Below are positions 34,102-44,546 of a DNA stretch of 64,000 nucleotides, in pieces. The stretch spans positions 1 to 64,000 of the forward strand of contig NZ_JAMBOH010000019.1 of assembly GCF_023715505.1 (NCBI RefSeq), written 5' to 3'. The stretch is from Neobacillus cucumis. GTDB lineage: Bacteria > Bacillota > Bacilli > Bacillales_B > DSM-18226. A model generated the notes under the pieces. The model searched no databases. It had not been told where the DNA came from and worked only from the letters and a program-made list of their open reading frames with translations. Numbering within the stretch: the stretch's first letter is position 1; the number at the start of each line of letters is the position of its first letter. A program made the translations under genes and the position numbers.

Positions 34102-34807
34102 TAGGGTTCCCCTTTGCCGCTTCCTCTACCATTTTCTTCAAGTCATCGATGGTTTGACCTTTAAACATCTCCCCATTGACAAAAATGGTTGGGGTACCTG
34201 TTACACCCAATTTTTCAGCGTAATCCATATCCTTTTGCCAATCATCCTCAGAACCTTTTGACTGGAAGTTTTTCACAACCTTTTCTACTTCAGCATCACT
34301 AGCTACCTCTTTCAACGTACTAGTTAAGAATTCTTCGGTAAACACATCCATTTTCTCATATTTTGGGTCCTCTGGTTGTTTTTTATAAAGGAGTTCATGG
34401 AATTTCCAAAATGTCTCATTTCCCAATTCCTTAAAGACCGATTCAGCAAATTTAGCAGAGCGAATTGAATCTGTATTAATGAAGGAATCGTTCATAAAAT
34501 AAAATTTGGCTTTGCCTGTGTCAACCAACTCTTTTTCAATAACCGGTACTACATTGGAGGCGAAGTTCTTACAATTCGGACATTTATAATCGCCAAATTC
34601 AATAATCGATACCGGAGCCGTCTTTTCTCCAAGATAAGGCTGATTCGTATAATCAATTTTACTAACTTTGGTCGTTTCCTGTTTTTTGTTATGATTACCA
34701 AAAAATATAAACGCTGCAAGACAGACCACCACTAGTCCTATCACCCAAAAGGTAAACTTTGCGGATGAATTACTTCCACTTTTCTCGTTTTTCTTTTTAT
34801 TTGCCAT
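34094..34807 (-). CDS. bdbD: Membrane-anchored thiol-disulfide oxidoreductase (DsbA family)
   Basis: A 237-residue protein with a lysine-rich cytosolic start, one membrane anchor near residues 18-40 and an extracellular thioredoxin-fold DsbA domain. The active site is CPNC in FGDYKCPNCKNF, and the cis-Pro loop is TGTPTIFVNG. It introduces disulfides into exported proteins and is recycled by BdbC encoded immediately downstream. ATG start with AAGGAG upstream. Confidence 0.92.
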   Translation of the reverse strand: MANKKKNEKSGSNSSAKFTFWVIGLVVVCLAAFIFFGNHNKKQETTKVSKIDYTNQPYLGEKTAPVSIIEFGDYKCPNCKNFASNVVPVIEKELVDTGKAKFYFMNDSFINTDSIRSAKFAESVFKELGNETFWKFHELLYKKQPEDPKYEKMDVFTEEFLTSTLKEVASDAEVEKVVKNFQSKGSEDDWQKDMDYAEKLGVTGTPTIFVNGEMFKGQTIDDLKKMVEEAAKGNPNE

Positions 34808-34915
34808 ATATAAACTCCTTTTTCTTTCACTACTAGTTTCAGCATCCTATACCATTAAATTTTACTAAACTAAAACGATAATGCAAATAAAACAGTTTGA
34901 CTCCACAAATGAATA

Positions 34916-34943
34916 GAAGCATTCGTCATATGGCGAATGCTTC
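34916..34943 (-). terminator. Terminator-like hairpin after the GH127 operon
   Basis: GAAGCATTCG (34916-34925) pairs perfectly with CGAATGCTTC (34934-34943), just beyond the YesL-family stop. On the minus strand it is followed by TATTCATTTG, on the plus strand by GTTTTC, so the T tract is weak in both directions. Confidence 0.6.
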
Positions 34944-34948
34944 GTTTT

Positions 34949-35584
34949 CTATAGGGGTCTATACTTTTCACTAGACAAATGATCACTAACACCGGAAAGC
35001 TCCATTTTTTTAAAGACACGGTTACACAGGGAAAAATTAATATACGCTCCGATACTAAAAAGAATTAAAGTAAAAACAGGCAGGTACATTAATACAGCTA
35101 CAAGTATGACAAACACTCCAATAATGTACAAGGTAATTGGAAAGTTTGCAATCGCCATAAAAAAGGAACTGGTAATGGCTCGCTTCCAAGTAATTTCGTA
35201 ATGGGACATGACTGAAAATAAATAGGAAGAAGTACCTATAAACAATAGGCTTATTAATAATAAAGGCACCAATATAATGAATTTTGCTCCAGATTGGTCT
35301 TGATTTAAATAAAAATAATTAAAATACAATAATAATGATATGGCCATCCAGATTAGGCCGATGATAAAACTATGTTTAAAGTTTTCTCTAAAGTATCTGA
35401 AGTAATTTCTAACTACACTCGTATCCTGATGCAGCTGCCATTGCCGGACAACACTAAACATGGCTGTTGTTGCAGGTACTATGGTAACAATGGGAAGGCA
35501 AGAAAGAATCCAAAAGATATTTAATATAAAAAGATTGGAAAGTCGATCAACTACCGCGTAAAATCTAGTATCTAATATATTCAT
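34949..35584 (-). CDS. YesL family (DUF624) membrane protein
   Basis: About 211 residues with about five hydrophobic segments. The N-terminus LSNLFILNIFWILSCLPIVTIVPAT matches, in part, the DUF624/YesL family (quoted from residue 13 on: LFILNIFWILSCLPIV). These proteins are encoded with Lpl/Yte-type oligosaccharide ABC transporters; their role is unknown. The preferred ATG (35584) follows GGTGG by 5 nt. Last gene of the importer-GH127 operon. Confidence 0.82.
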   Translation of the reverse strand: MNILDTRFYAVVDRLSNLFILNIFWILSCLPIVTIVPATTAMFSVVRQWQLHQDTSVVRNYFRYFRENFKHSFIIGLIWMAISLLLYFNYFYLNQDQSGAKFIILVPLLLISLLFIGTSSYLFSVMSHYEITWKRAITSSFFMAIANFPITLYIIGVFVILVAVLMYLPVFTLILFSIGAYINFSLCNRVFKKMELSGVSDHLSSEKYRPL

Positions 35585-35630
35585 TTCTACCACCAATTCT
35601 AATAAAAGATTTAAATTGATTTTCCTACTT

Positions 35631-37910
35631 TTAAGACAAGGTAGAGTTTACCATACTAACCCCATAGACCCCGCCTGCTGCTTTTCCTTCACCAGATTGA
35701 AATTTAACTTCTACTTTTTGCTTTTCTTTTGTCAAACTTAAGGGAATCTCATAGTACATATCAACAAGACCTTCGGAATGATTTCCCTCAAGTTTTTGAG
35801 TAGCGATTAATTGACCATCAATAAGAATGTCAAATTCACGTTCAAAAATCTTACCCTCTGTATAGAGAGTCTTATCTCTGCCAAAATAGGTTACTTGCAA
35901 ATACATTTGCTTTTCTGGCTCCACTTGCATTTGATAACTGAAAAATCCTTCCCCGCGGCTGTCTCGCCATGATTTTTCTACCTCGTTAAAATAACCTGTA
36001 CTAGAGTTGCTGCTTTGTACTCCATGCTCAATCTCAGGCTGCTGTTCACCTGGCTGGACCACATCTACAGTAATCGCTCTTAATCTCTCAAGTTCTTCTT
36101 TTTCCTTATCTACGAAAGTTTTATAGGCTTCTTCATCCATTAGATTCCAATATAAGGTATAACGCTGATGATGAAGATCATAAAACGGAATGAGGGTCAC
36201 CTTCCTATTACCAGGCTGGCCGACTTCTGTAGTTTCAAACAACAATGGTTCTCCCTCAACAGGCTTAATCCAGTCAGTCAAATTTTCCTTGTCAGCAACA
36301 AGGCTTGGTACATCAATTAACGGGTAGTTGTTTAATTTTAGGTGGTCCTCCAAGATATCTGTTTCCGGGAAGTTTTCTCTCCCCAATGCCCCGGCCAATA
36401 CTACAGGTCCATACATAATTCCCACTTTCGTCGGATTATCCTTAGCGGTGTATGTGTGAAGACCTATAGGAAGTGAAAATTCAATCGTATCTCCTGCACT
36501 CCAGTTTCTTCCTATCACAAGATAACCATTTTTTGCAATAGCATCTGCTTTAATACCATTAACTGAGAGGGCTATGTCGCCATTCACCCAATATGGAACT
36601 CGGATATGGATATTTAGGAATGCGTCCTTCGCTTCTTCAAAGGATACCCGAACATGATTTGACCTTGGGAAATCTGTTTCTTGTTTGAGTTTTATCTTCT
36701 TTTCTTCCATTACTATTTCAGATGCAATAAATAAATTAACAAATAAATCTTCATTATCCTTATAGAAAACATTTCTTGTATAACGAGCAGGATTTTCCAT
36801 TCCTGTCCCCGTACAGCACCAGAAAGAGTTATCGTGGGAACAATAGATTTTAAAATGACCGGGCTGTGTACTTACAAAATAGGTCTTCATTCCTGATTCT
36901 GGGTCCTGTGAGGCAAGGATATGATTGTAAAGGGCTCTTTCATAGTAATCCATATACTCACTCTTATGAGCCCAAGCGAATAAGTGCTCCGTTAGTTTTA
37001 ACATATTGTAGGTATTACAAGTCTCAGCCGTTGTAATCCCTAATGTTTCCTTATTAATAGGTCCAAAATGTTCTCCAATACTATTTCCGCCAATAATATA
37101 GGAACGGTTTTTTGTGACCTCATTCCAGAAGAAAACGGCCATGTTCTTGTAATTTTCATCTCCAGTTATTTCATATAGCTTTGCAGCGCCGATTACTTTT
37201 GGAATTTGAGTGTTAGCATGTTTTCCCTCTAGTTCATCCACGTCTCTTGAGAGAGGCTCCAAGATCGCATTGTGGCAAAACCTGATTGCAAGCTTTAAAT
37301 AATCTTCATTTTTAGTAATGGTATAGAGATCGGCCATTGCCTCATTCATACCGCCATGTTCGCAAATAAGCATCCGTTGGAACTGCTCATCACTAAGATT
37401 GTCCGTCCCTTTTATGGCCCAATCTGCCAGCTTAGTAACCACGTCAAGCGCTTTTTGATTACCTGTTAGCGTATAAACATCAATTAGTCCAGCATAAATC
37501 TTATGAATGCTATACCAAGGCACCCAGCCGCCTGCTAAACTAAAATTCTCTACTTCAAAATCTCCAGTAAAGACTTTGTCAAAATAGGTTCGAGGAAATC
37601 CGCTGACATATCCACTCTCATCAAGGCTTTGTACATAGGCTAGTTCGTTAACGGCATACTCAATTTTATCGTTTAATTCTTCATCCCTTGTAACAGAGTA
37701 CATGGTTGCAGCGGCTGAAAGCCAATGTCCAACAGAGTGCCCGCTGATCGGCGTCGATTCCCAGCCGCCGTAACGAGGCTTTTTAGGAGTTTGTGAAGCC
37801 GCTTCGTAACAAGGCGCTACTAGCCGGTCAACATCTAAGTAAATCAAATACTCCTTTCCCTTTTCTTGTGACTCTTTAAAAATCCCATTTAATAATGTAA
37901 CGTTCTTCAT
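35631..37910 (-). CDS. Glycoside hydrolase family 127 (beta-L-arabinofuranosidase type)
   Basis: About 759 residues, cytosolic (no signal peptide). It matches GH127/DUF1680: an alpha/alpha barrel followed by beta domains, with GHSVGHWLSAAATMY near the N-terminus, ETCNTYNMLKLTEHLF and the zinc/catalytic Cys pair in FWCCTGTGMENPARY. In the characterised family the nucleophile is a Zn-bound cysteine that releases beta-L-arabinofuranose. ATG 37910 has AAAGGAGA upstream; the longer frame to 37940 does not. Encoded with an importer, so it probably acts on imported arabino-oligosaccharides. Confidence 0.88.
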   Translation of the reverse strand: MKNVTLLNGIFKESQEKGKEYLIYLDVDRLVAPCYEAASQTPKKPRYGGWESTPISGHSVGHWLSAAATMYSVTRDEELNDKIEYAVNELAYVQSLDESGYVSGFPRTYFDKVFTGDFEVENFSLAGGWVPWYSIHKIYAGLIDVYTLTGNQKALDVVTKLADWAIKGTDNLSDEQFQRMLICEHGGMNEAMADLYTITKNEDYLKLAIRFCHNAILEPLSRDVDELEGKHANTQIPKVIGAAKLYEITGDENYKNMAVFFWNEVTKNRSYIIGGNSIGEHFGPINKETLGITTAETCNTYNMLKLTEHLFAWAHKSEYMDYYERALYNHILASQDPESGMKTYFVSTQPGHFKIYCSHDNSFWCCTGTGMENPARYTRNVFYKDNEDLFVNLFIASEIVMEEKKIKLKQETDFPRSNHVRVSFEEAKDAFLNIHIRVPYWVNGDIALSVNGIKADAIAKNGYLVIGRNWSAGDTIEFSLPIGLHTYTAKDNPTKVGIMYGPVVLAGALGRENFPETDILEDHLKLNNYPLIDVPSLVADKENLTDWIKPVEGEPLLFETTEVGQPGNRKVTLIPFYDLHHQRYTLYWNLMDEEAYKTFVDKEKEELERLRAITVDVVQPGEQQPEIEHGVQSSNSSTGYFNEVEKSWRDSRGEGFFSYQMQVEPEKQMYLQVTYFGRDKTLYTEGKIFEREFDILIDGQLIATQKLEGNHSEGLVDMYYEIPLSLTKEKQKVEVKFQSGEGKAAGGVYGVSMVNSTLS

Positions 37911-38021
37911 TATGTATTCTCCTTTAATGTCCTTATACAATTATATTTTTATAGCTATCGATAGAATGGATAGCTATAAAAATATATTTGGTGCAAGTCG
38001 TTTTGATTTTAATCCTGTGCC

Positions 38022-38924
38022 TCATCCTTTTACAGATCCAATCATAACGCCCTTTTCAAAGTATTTCTGGATAAATGGATAAACAAGTAAGATTGGTAAT
38101 GTGGACACGATGATGACACCGTATTTGATCTGATCTGCATATTTCTGTGCATATCCGCCTGCAGCACCTCCGGATCCGGCCCCTTCAGCAAACACTTGGT
38201 TGGAGATGAGAATGTCTCTTAAAACAATTTGCAATGGCTGCAAACTATAGTCTCGAATGTAAATGAGTCCTGTGAAAAAGTCATTCCAGTGCCCCACTAA
38301 GTAATATAGACCAACAACCGAGATAACCGCTTTTGATAACGGCAGCGCTACTTTTCCGAAAAATTGAAAATGTGTACAGCCATCCATTTGGGCAGCTTCA
38401 AACAATTCTTTCGGCAGTGAGCTCTCAAAAAATGTCCGTGTAATAATCAAATTGAACACATTAACGGAAAATGGAACAATAAAAACCCACATATTATTGG
38501 TAAGATGTAAGTCTTTCATTAATAGATAAGTAGGAATTAATCCCCCATTAAAAAACATCGTAAAGACAAACACAAACATTAAAAACCGTCTTGCTTTGAA
38601 TTCCTGTCTTGATAAAACATAGGCTGCAGGCAGCGTAAACAACAAATTGACAAAAGTACCAAGAAGTGTGTATATAATGGTATTTTTATACCCCACCCAG
38701 ATTCTTGTATCTTTAAAAATCTCCGTGTATCCGAATAGGCTGAATCCTTTTGGATAGAGAAGAACTTTGCCAGTCGATACCAAAGTAGAGTCACTAACAG
38801 AGGCAATAACGACAAAATACAATGGATAAGCAATGATTAAAAATATAAACACACAAAATACAAAAATCATACAATCGAAAATAATATCTGAAGTCGTTTT
38901 TCCTTTTCTATTAAAAAGCACCAT
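38022..38924 (-). CDS. Carbohydrate ABC transporter permease (LplC/YtcP type)
   Basis: About 300 residues, six transmembrane helices, with the EAA loop ELFEAAQMDGCTHFQFFGKV near residues 185-204. It is the second permease of a CUT1-like oligosaccharide importer. The preferred ATG (38924) follows AAGGAGG; the longer frame to 38984 would overlap the preceding gene and lacks a site. No ATPase gene is present in the operon, as usual for this class, which uses a shared MsmX-type ATPase (known for the family). Confidence 0.88.
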   Translation of the reverse strand: MVLFNRKGKTTSDIIFDCMIFVFCVFIFLIIAYPLYFVVIASVSDSTLVSTGKVLLYPKGFSLFGYTEIFKDTRIWVGYKNTIIYTLLGTFVNLLFTLPAAYVLSRQEFKARRFLMFVFVFTMFFNGGLIPTYLLMKDLHLTNNMWVFIVPFSVNVFNLIITRTFFESSLPKELFEAAQMDGCTHFQFFGKVALPLSKAVISVVGLYYLVGHWNDFFTGLIYIRDYSLQPLQIVLRDILISNQVFAEGAGSGGAAGGYAQKYADQIKYGVIIVSTLPILLVYPFIQKYFEKGVMIGSVKG

Positions 38925-38977
38925 GACTTTCCCTCCTTGCATGGTTGAGATGTAATCTGAGTAAGCCAAAATTTGAA

Positions 38978-39958
38978 TTACCACAAACTAATATTTGAAA
39001 ATCTCTTTGCAATGGTATTCATAGCTAGTAAGAAGACGAAATTTATGAGTGTATTAAACAAACCAATGGCAGCAGAGTAGCTGAATTGACTTGAGATAAT
39101 ACCAATCTTATATACATAGGTGGCAATAACCTCAGATACTGGGAGATTTAATGGGTTTTGCATTAAGAATATTTTTTCAAAACCTGTATTTAAGATATTT
39201 CCCATACTAAGAATAAAGAGAATAATCATGGTTGGAACAATCGCAGGTATATCGACATACCTTATCGTCTGCCATCTGCTTGCTCCATCAATTTTTGCAG
39301 AATCATATAATTGTGGATCCACGCTTGCCAACGCTGCCAAATAAATAATGCTATTCCATCCGGCATGCTGCCATATGTCTGAAAGTACATATACTGGTAC
39401 AAAGGTTTTTTCAGAAGCTAATAAGTTTATGTCTCCCAGTCCCAATGCTTTCATTAGATGACCAACAACCCCGGTTTCTGGTGACAATAATACATTTAAC
39501 AAACCAACCATTACAACCATTGAGATGAAGTGTGGCAAGTAGACGGTTGTTTGCAAGGTTTTCTTCCACCTTTTCCCAAAAACTTGGTTGATAATCAGCG
39601 CCATAATAATCGGTGCCGGGAATCCTAAGATTATGGTTGCTAAACTGATGGTGATTGTATTTGTCATTAAATCTTTGAACATATAGTTATGAATAAATTG
39701 ATCAAAATACTTAAGACCTACCCACTCGCCGCCGGTAAAGCCTTTCGTAAAATCAAATTCGCGGAAGGCCAGCTGGATGCCATACATCGGTATGTAATTG
39801 AAAATGACAATAACAACAATGGCAGGCAATATCATGAGCCACAACTGATAGTCGCGTTTAAAAGTGTTCCATACATTTGCCTTCTTTGTTGGTATAACAC
39901 TATTGATACTGGATAAATTTTCGCTTATTTTTTTTGTTTCAGCATTTATAAAGGCCAC
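38978..39958 (-). CDS. Carbohydrate ABC transporter permease (LplB type)
   Basis: A 326-residue permease with six transmembrane helices after a ~35-residue cytosolic start. Typical LplB/YteP features: IFNYIPMYGIQLAFREFDF near residues 54-72 and the EAA loop LYDSAKIDGASRWQTIRYV near 217-235. GTG start with AGGAGGGA 9-10 nt upstream. Second gene of the operon, after the binding protein. Confidence 0.9.
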   Translation of the reverse strand: MAFINAETKKISENLSSINSVIPTKKANVWNTFKRDYQLWLMILPAIVVIVIFNYIPMYGIQLAFREFDFTKGFTGGEWVGLKYFDQFIHNYMFKDLMTNTITISLATIILGFPAPIIMALIINQVFGKRWKKTLQTTVYLPHFISMVVMVGLLNVLLSPETGVVGHLMKALGLGDINLLASEKTFVPVYVLSDIWQHAGWNSIIYLAALASVDPQLYDSAKIDGASRWQTIRYVDIPAIVPTMIILFILSMGNILNTGFEKIFLMQNPLNLPVSEVIATYVYKIGIISSQFSYSAAIGLFNTLINFVFLLAMNTIAKRFSNISLW

Positions 39959-40029
39959 AAACTATTCCCTCCTTTATTTAAGGAAGATGCTATACCACTT
40001 TCATGATATAGCATCTCTCTGACAATTAT

Positions 40030-41664
40030 TTATTTCTGATTGTTCTTGTAATCATCATAATACTTTTGCATAATCTTAATATTTTCAGGCAAGCCTGTTT
40101 TCTCAACATTTTTCACGTAGGCATTCCAATCTTTATCAATGCCGCCTTTTGTGATCCACTGAGAATATTTCGGCATCACCAAATTCATAAGATTTGTATT
40201 GTTTAGAGCTAATTTTGAATTATCCTCTTTGCTGTACTTAATAAACATGCCAGGGAAAAGATCATTATCCTTATCAATAGCATCAATAGCACTCATCAGC
40301 GGTTCGGTTTGTTTACCAACTGATTGCATATCTGTTCCAAGCTCAAGCTTTAAATCATCCGCAATATACATTGGACCATTATCAGCCCATGTAGAAGTCC
40401 ATTTCCATGTACCTGGGTCCATCTTCGAATCTGTTGGTGGTAATACTTTATAGCTACCGTCTCCATTATCGGCAATATTAGTGCCCATTGAACCAAACAG
40501 TACTTGCATACTTACTTTTGGATCATACAATTCATTGATAAATTTCATCGCAGCGTCTTTATTTTTACTCTGTGCTGACAATGTAATCATATTGGCACCA
40601 TAGTTTAAGGAATTATAATCGTAGGTCCAGGATAATTTAGCAGTTGAATCAGCCATCTGCTTTAAAGGAGCCAACGTTGTATATTGTGGAGCCAATGTGT
40701 TTCCGAATCTGTCTGTTAATTCCCAGCCATACGTATAACCAACTTTAGCCACATCACCATTACCGCGGGCTACAGATTGGTATTTAGTATAATCCTGAGT
40801 AAATACTTCTTTGCTGATTAACCCAGCTTTATAACACTTATTTAAAAACTTAACAAAATCTTTATAACGTTCGTCTGTAAAGAAGTTTTTGACTTTACCA
40901 TCTTCAACATAATAGCCTTGGCCGCTGCCTTCACCTAAAGTAATCCCGGTGCTGCCCAAAAGAACGGTCGGTTGGAAAAACCCGAATCCACCTGTTCCTG
41001 TCGGAGAGAAATCCATAGGAATTTCGTCGTTTGGATCGCCGTTGCCATTAGCATCCTTTTCCTTAAAGGCTACTAAAACATCGTATAATTCATCCCAATT
41101 GGTTGGCTGTTTTAAACCTAGATTGTCTAACCATTTTTGATTGATGAATTGTCTTGTCGCTGTTGCTGGCCAAAATCTTTGGTATTTAGGTAAGCCATAA
41201 ATTTTTCCGTCAAGCTGGGTGGCAATCCCTTTTGTTTCTGGTTTAGCTTCAAACATCTTTTTAACGTTAGGTAAGCTCTTATCAAGATCATCAGAAAGAT
41301 CTTCAAATAAGCCATTATATTGAACATAATCCGCGTCCGTAATGGCATTCGGTCCAATAATTAAGTCTGGAACATCACCGCTTGCAAGGAGTGCGCCCTT
41401 TTTCTGATCCCAGTCGGCCGTAACTTCTTGCCATTTAATGTCCACACCCGCACGATTCTCAACTTCTTCTAACCATTTCATTTTTTTAAGGTCTTGTGTT
41501 AAAGGATGTTTTGTTATAAGTGCGGTTAATTGCACTTTTCCATCTTTTGTTGTGCCGCTGCTTCCTTTTCCATCGCTAGATGCTTGGTCGTTTGAACAAG
41601 CAGCTAATACTGCAGCAGATAAAGATAGTGCTAGAAAACCTTTTACAAACTTTGTCTTTCTCAT
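40030..41664 (-). CDS. Oligosaccharide-binding lipoprotein (LplA type)
   Basis: A 544-residue extracellular solute-binding protein (family 1-like). Signal peptide residues 1-21 with lipobox VLAAC and lipidated Cys near residue 23, then a Ser/Gly linker and a binding-protein fold. Long (>500 residues) receptors of this kind bind oligosaccharides and pair with LplB/LplC permeases. ATG start behind AAAGGAGA. First gene of the operon with the permeases, GH127 and YesL, so an arabinose-containing oligomer is the likely ligand. Confidence 0.9.
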   Translation of the reverse strand: MRKTKFVKGFLALSLSAAVLAACSNDQASSDGKGSSGTTKDGKVQLTALITKHPLTQDLKKMKWLEEVENRAGVDIKWQEVTADWDQKKGALLASGDVPDLIIGPNAITDADYVQYNGLFEDLSDDLDKSLPNVKKMFEAKPETKGIATQLDGKIYGLPKYQRFWPATATRQFINQKWLDNLGLKQPTNWDELYDVLVAFKEKDANGNGDPNDEIPMDFSPTGTGGFGFFQPTVLLGSTGITLGEGSGQGYYVEDGKVKNFFTDERYKDFVKFLNKCYKAGLISKEVFTQDYTKYQSVARGNGDVAKVGYTYGWELTDRFGNTLAPQYTTLAPLKQMADSTAKLSWTYDYNSLNYGANMITLSAQSKNKDAAMKFINELYDPKVSMQVLFGSMGTNIADNGDGSYKVLPPTDSKMDPGTWKWTSTWADNGPMYIADDLKLELGTDMQSVGKQTEPLMSAIDAIDKDNDLFPGMFIKYSKEDNSKLALNNTNLMNLVMPKYSQWITKGGIDKDWNAYVKNVEKTGLPENIKIMQKYYDDYKNNQK

Positions 41665-41834
41665 GTGATTTCTCCTTTTCTATGATTTATAGAAATAATC
41701 TTTATGTTTTCGCACAGAATTGCCTAACGATTACTACCTGTACAAAAAATCCCAGCAATTGATTTTTCTGTTATCCCTTCAAAAACATCGATACGGAGTA
41801 ATGCTTTTAAAAAGGCAGAACAAAAGAAATGGAC

Positions 41835-41863
41835 TTTCCTGACTAAATTCAATCAGTCAGAAA
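41835..41863. promoter_or_regulatory. Inverted repeat, candidate operator of the GH127 importer operon
   Basis: CTGACT (41839-41844) and AGTCAG (41855-41860) are perfect inverted repeats 10 bp apart, extended by TTTC and GAAA-like ends. It lies in the 461-nt divergent region between the binding-protein gene and the AraC-family gene, and is a good candidate binding site for that regulator. The rest of the gap is AT-rich and holds no ORF. Confidence 0.4.
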
Positions 41864-41954
41864 TATCTATTAAATTATAAAATGGAACATAAAAGAATGA
41901 GGCTTTACTCCATTATGTATACCCCCCTATTATTTCTTCCGTTCTCCATCATGT

Positions 41955-41968
41955 TGTAAACACTTACA
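41955..41968. promoter_or_regulatory. cre-like CcpA site
   Basis: TGTAAACACTTACA matches the CcpA consensus TGWAANCGNTNWCA at 13 of 14 positions (A for G at the centre) and is nearly palindromic. It lies between the divergent AraC-family and binding-protein genes, where carbon catabolite repression is expected. Confidence 0.5.
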
Positions 41969-42125
41969 TTTATTGATTTAAGAATAACATTGGGTCTATA
42001 TACTGTCAGTAACCAACAAAGTATATTTAGTGGATAAAATTGACTATTTAAAAAATTATGATATTGTAATAAGTATAGGAAAAAATAGTGTAATGATATC
42101 TTTCAGGCATGAAGAGGCGATATTT

Positions 42126-43025
42126 ATGACAGAATACCTGAAAATGAATGTTAGCTCCCCAATTGAATTTGTTCTTGGTGGTAAATTAATTTCCACTGAA
42201 CCTTTTACTCATATGAAACGAACAATGCCACTTTGCGAAATTATTATTGGCATAAATGAAATACTATATATGGAGTGTAATGGTATAGATTATGAGGTTA
42301 AACCGGGTGATGTGTTATTTGTGCTGCCAAATCAGCTCCACCTAGGCTATAAGGAGTGCCAGGCAGGACTTTCCTTCTATTGGTTTCATGTCCTTTTGCC
42401 GGACGATATAACAATAATGGATGAGATGACTATGGGAAACCAAGCTAGAATTCTTCAATCTAATCCCTACCCCAAGGAATCAAATCATTCAATATTATTA
42501 CCCATCTATTCAACCCCAAAGCGGATTGATAGAATCAATATATTATGTAATCAAATACTGGATGTAGCACATGCAAACTACTTTAATCGTTATGCAGCCA
42601 GTTATTTAACCACCTCTTTACTTATAGAATTATCTGAACAAACAATTACAAACTTTCAGGACCCTTTAAATAGCACGTATTCAGACAGCAAACTCGTAAA
42701 AATATTAGAATGGATTCGTGTAAATGCATTGGATAGTAATATTTCCACTAACTCTATTGCTAAAACCTTTAATTATAATAGGGATTATTTATCTCGTTTT
42801 TTTAAAACTAGTACTGGCATGAACGTACAAGAATATATCCATATTCTTAAACTATCAAAAGCTAAAGATTTACTTATTAGTACAAATATGAATATTGGAA
42901 AAATCGCCCACTTAATCGGAATTAATGACGAAAGATATTTTATGCGGCTCTTTAAAAAGTACGAAAAAGTTACTCCAACAGAATATCGCCAAGCCTATCA
43001 TCGGATCCCCTTGAATAGGGAATAA
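42126..43025 (+). CDS. AraC family transcriptional regulator
   Basis: About 299 residues. An N-terminal cupin-like sensor (about 1-150; YEVKPGDVLFVLPNQLHLGY) and a C-terminal double HTH from about residue 200 (NSIAKTFNYNRDYLSRFFK and IAHLIGINDERYFMRLFKKY). The longer frame from a GTG at 42030 has no ribosome site, so ATG 42126 with AGAGG upstream is preferred. It is divergent from the LplABC-GH127 operon, which it most likely controls in response to an arabinoside. Confidence 0.88.
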   Translation: MTEYLKMNVSSPIEFVLGGKLISTEPFTHMKRTMPLCEIIIGINEILYMECNGIDYEVKPGDVLFVLPNQLHLGYKECQAGLSFYWFHVLLPDDITIMDEMTMGNQARILQSNPYPKESNHSILLPIYSTPKRIDRINILCNQILDVAHANYFNRYAASYLTTSLLIELSEQTITNFQDPLNSTYSDSKLVKILEWIRVNALDSNISTNSIAKTFNYNRDYLSRFFKTSTGMNVQEYIHILKLSKAKDLLISTNMNIGKIAHLIGINDERYFMRLFKKYEKVTPTEYRQAYHRIPLNRE

Positions 43026-43060
43026 AAGCCATTATTCCTAAATACATAAACTTTAAAAAT

Positions 43061-43136
43061 GGTTGTGTTAAAGGTTATTGGTGATATTTGAGCATGTTGA
43101 TTGTAGCGGAAATCAACATTCAAGATTAACACAGCC
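43061..43136. repeat. Nested double inverted repeat
   Basis: GGTTGTGTTAA (43061-43071) pairs with TTAACACAGCC (43126-43136), and inside it TGTTGATT (43095-43102) pairs perfectly with AATCAACA (43111-43118). It lies just after the AraC-family gene and has no T run. It could be a small structured RNA or a decayed mobile-element end. Confidence 0.45.
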
Positions 43137-43190
43137 TTAAAAATAAAGACTGCCAGCAAACCTGTTAATTTTTGGATTTTCAGGCAGTTT

Positions 43191-43224
43191 AAAACTCACC
43201 AAAAGACAGTTTTGGTGAGTTTTT
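43191..43224. terminator. Bidirectional terminator
   Basis: AAAACTCACCAAAA (43191-43204) pairs with TTTTGGTGAGTTTT (43210-43223) and is flanked by A and T tracts. It separates the AraC-family gene from the converging GH43 gene. Confidence 0.88.
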
Positions 43225-43240
43225 CTACTTTCATATTAGC

Positions 43241-44546
<1,306 letters not shown>

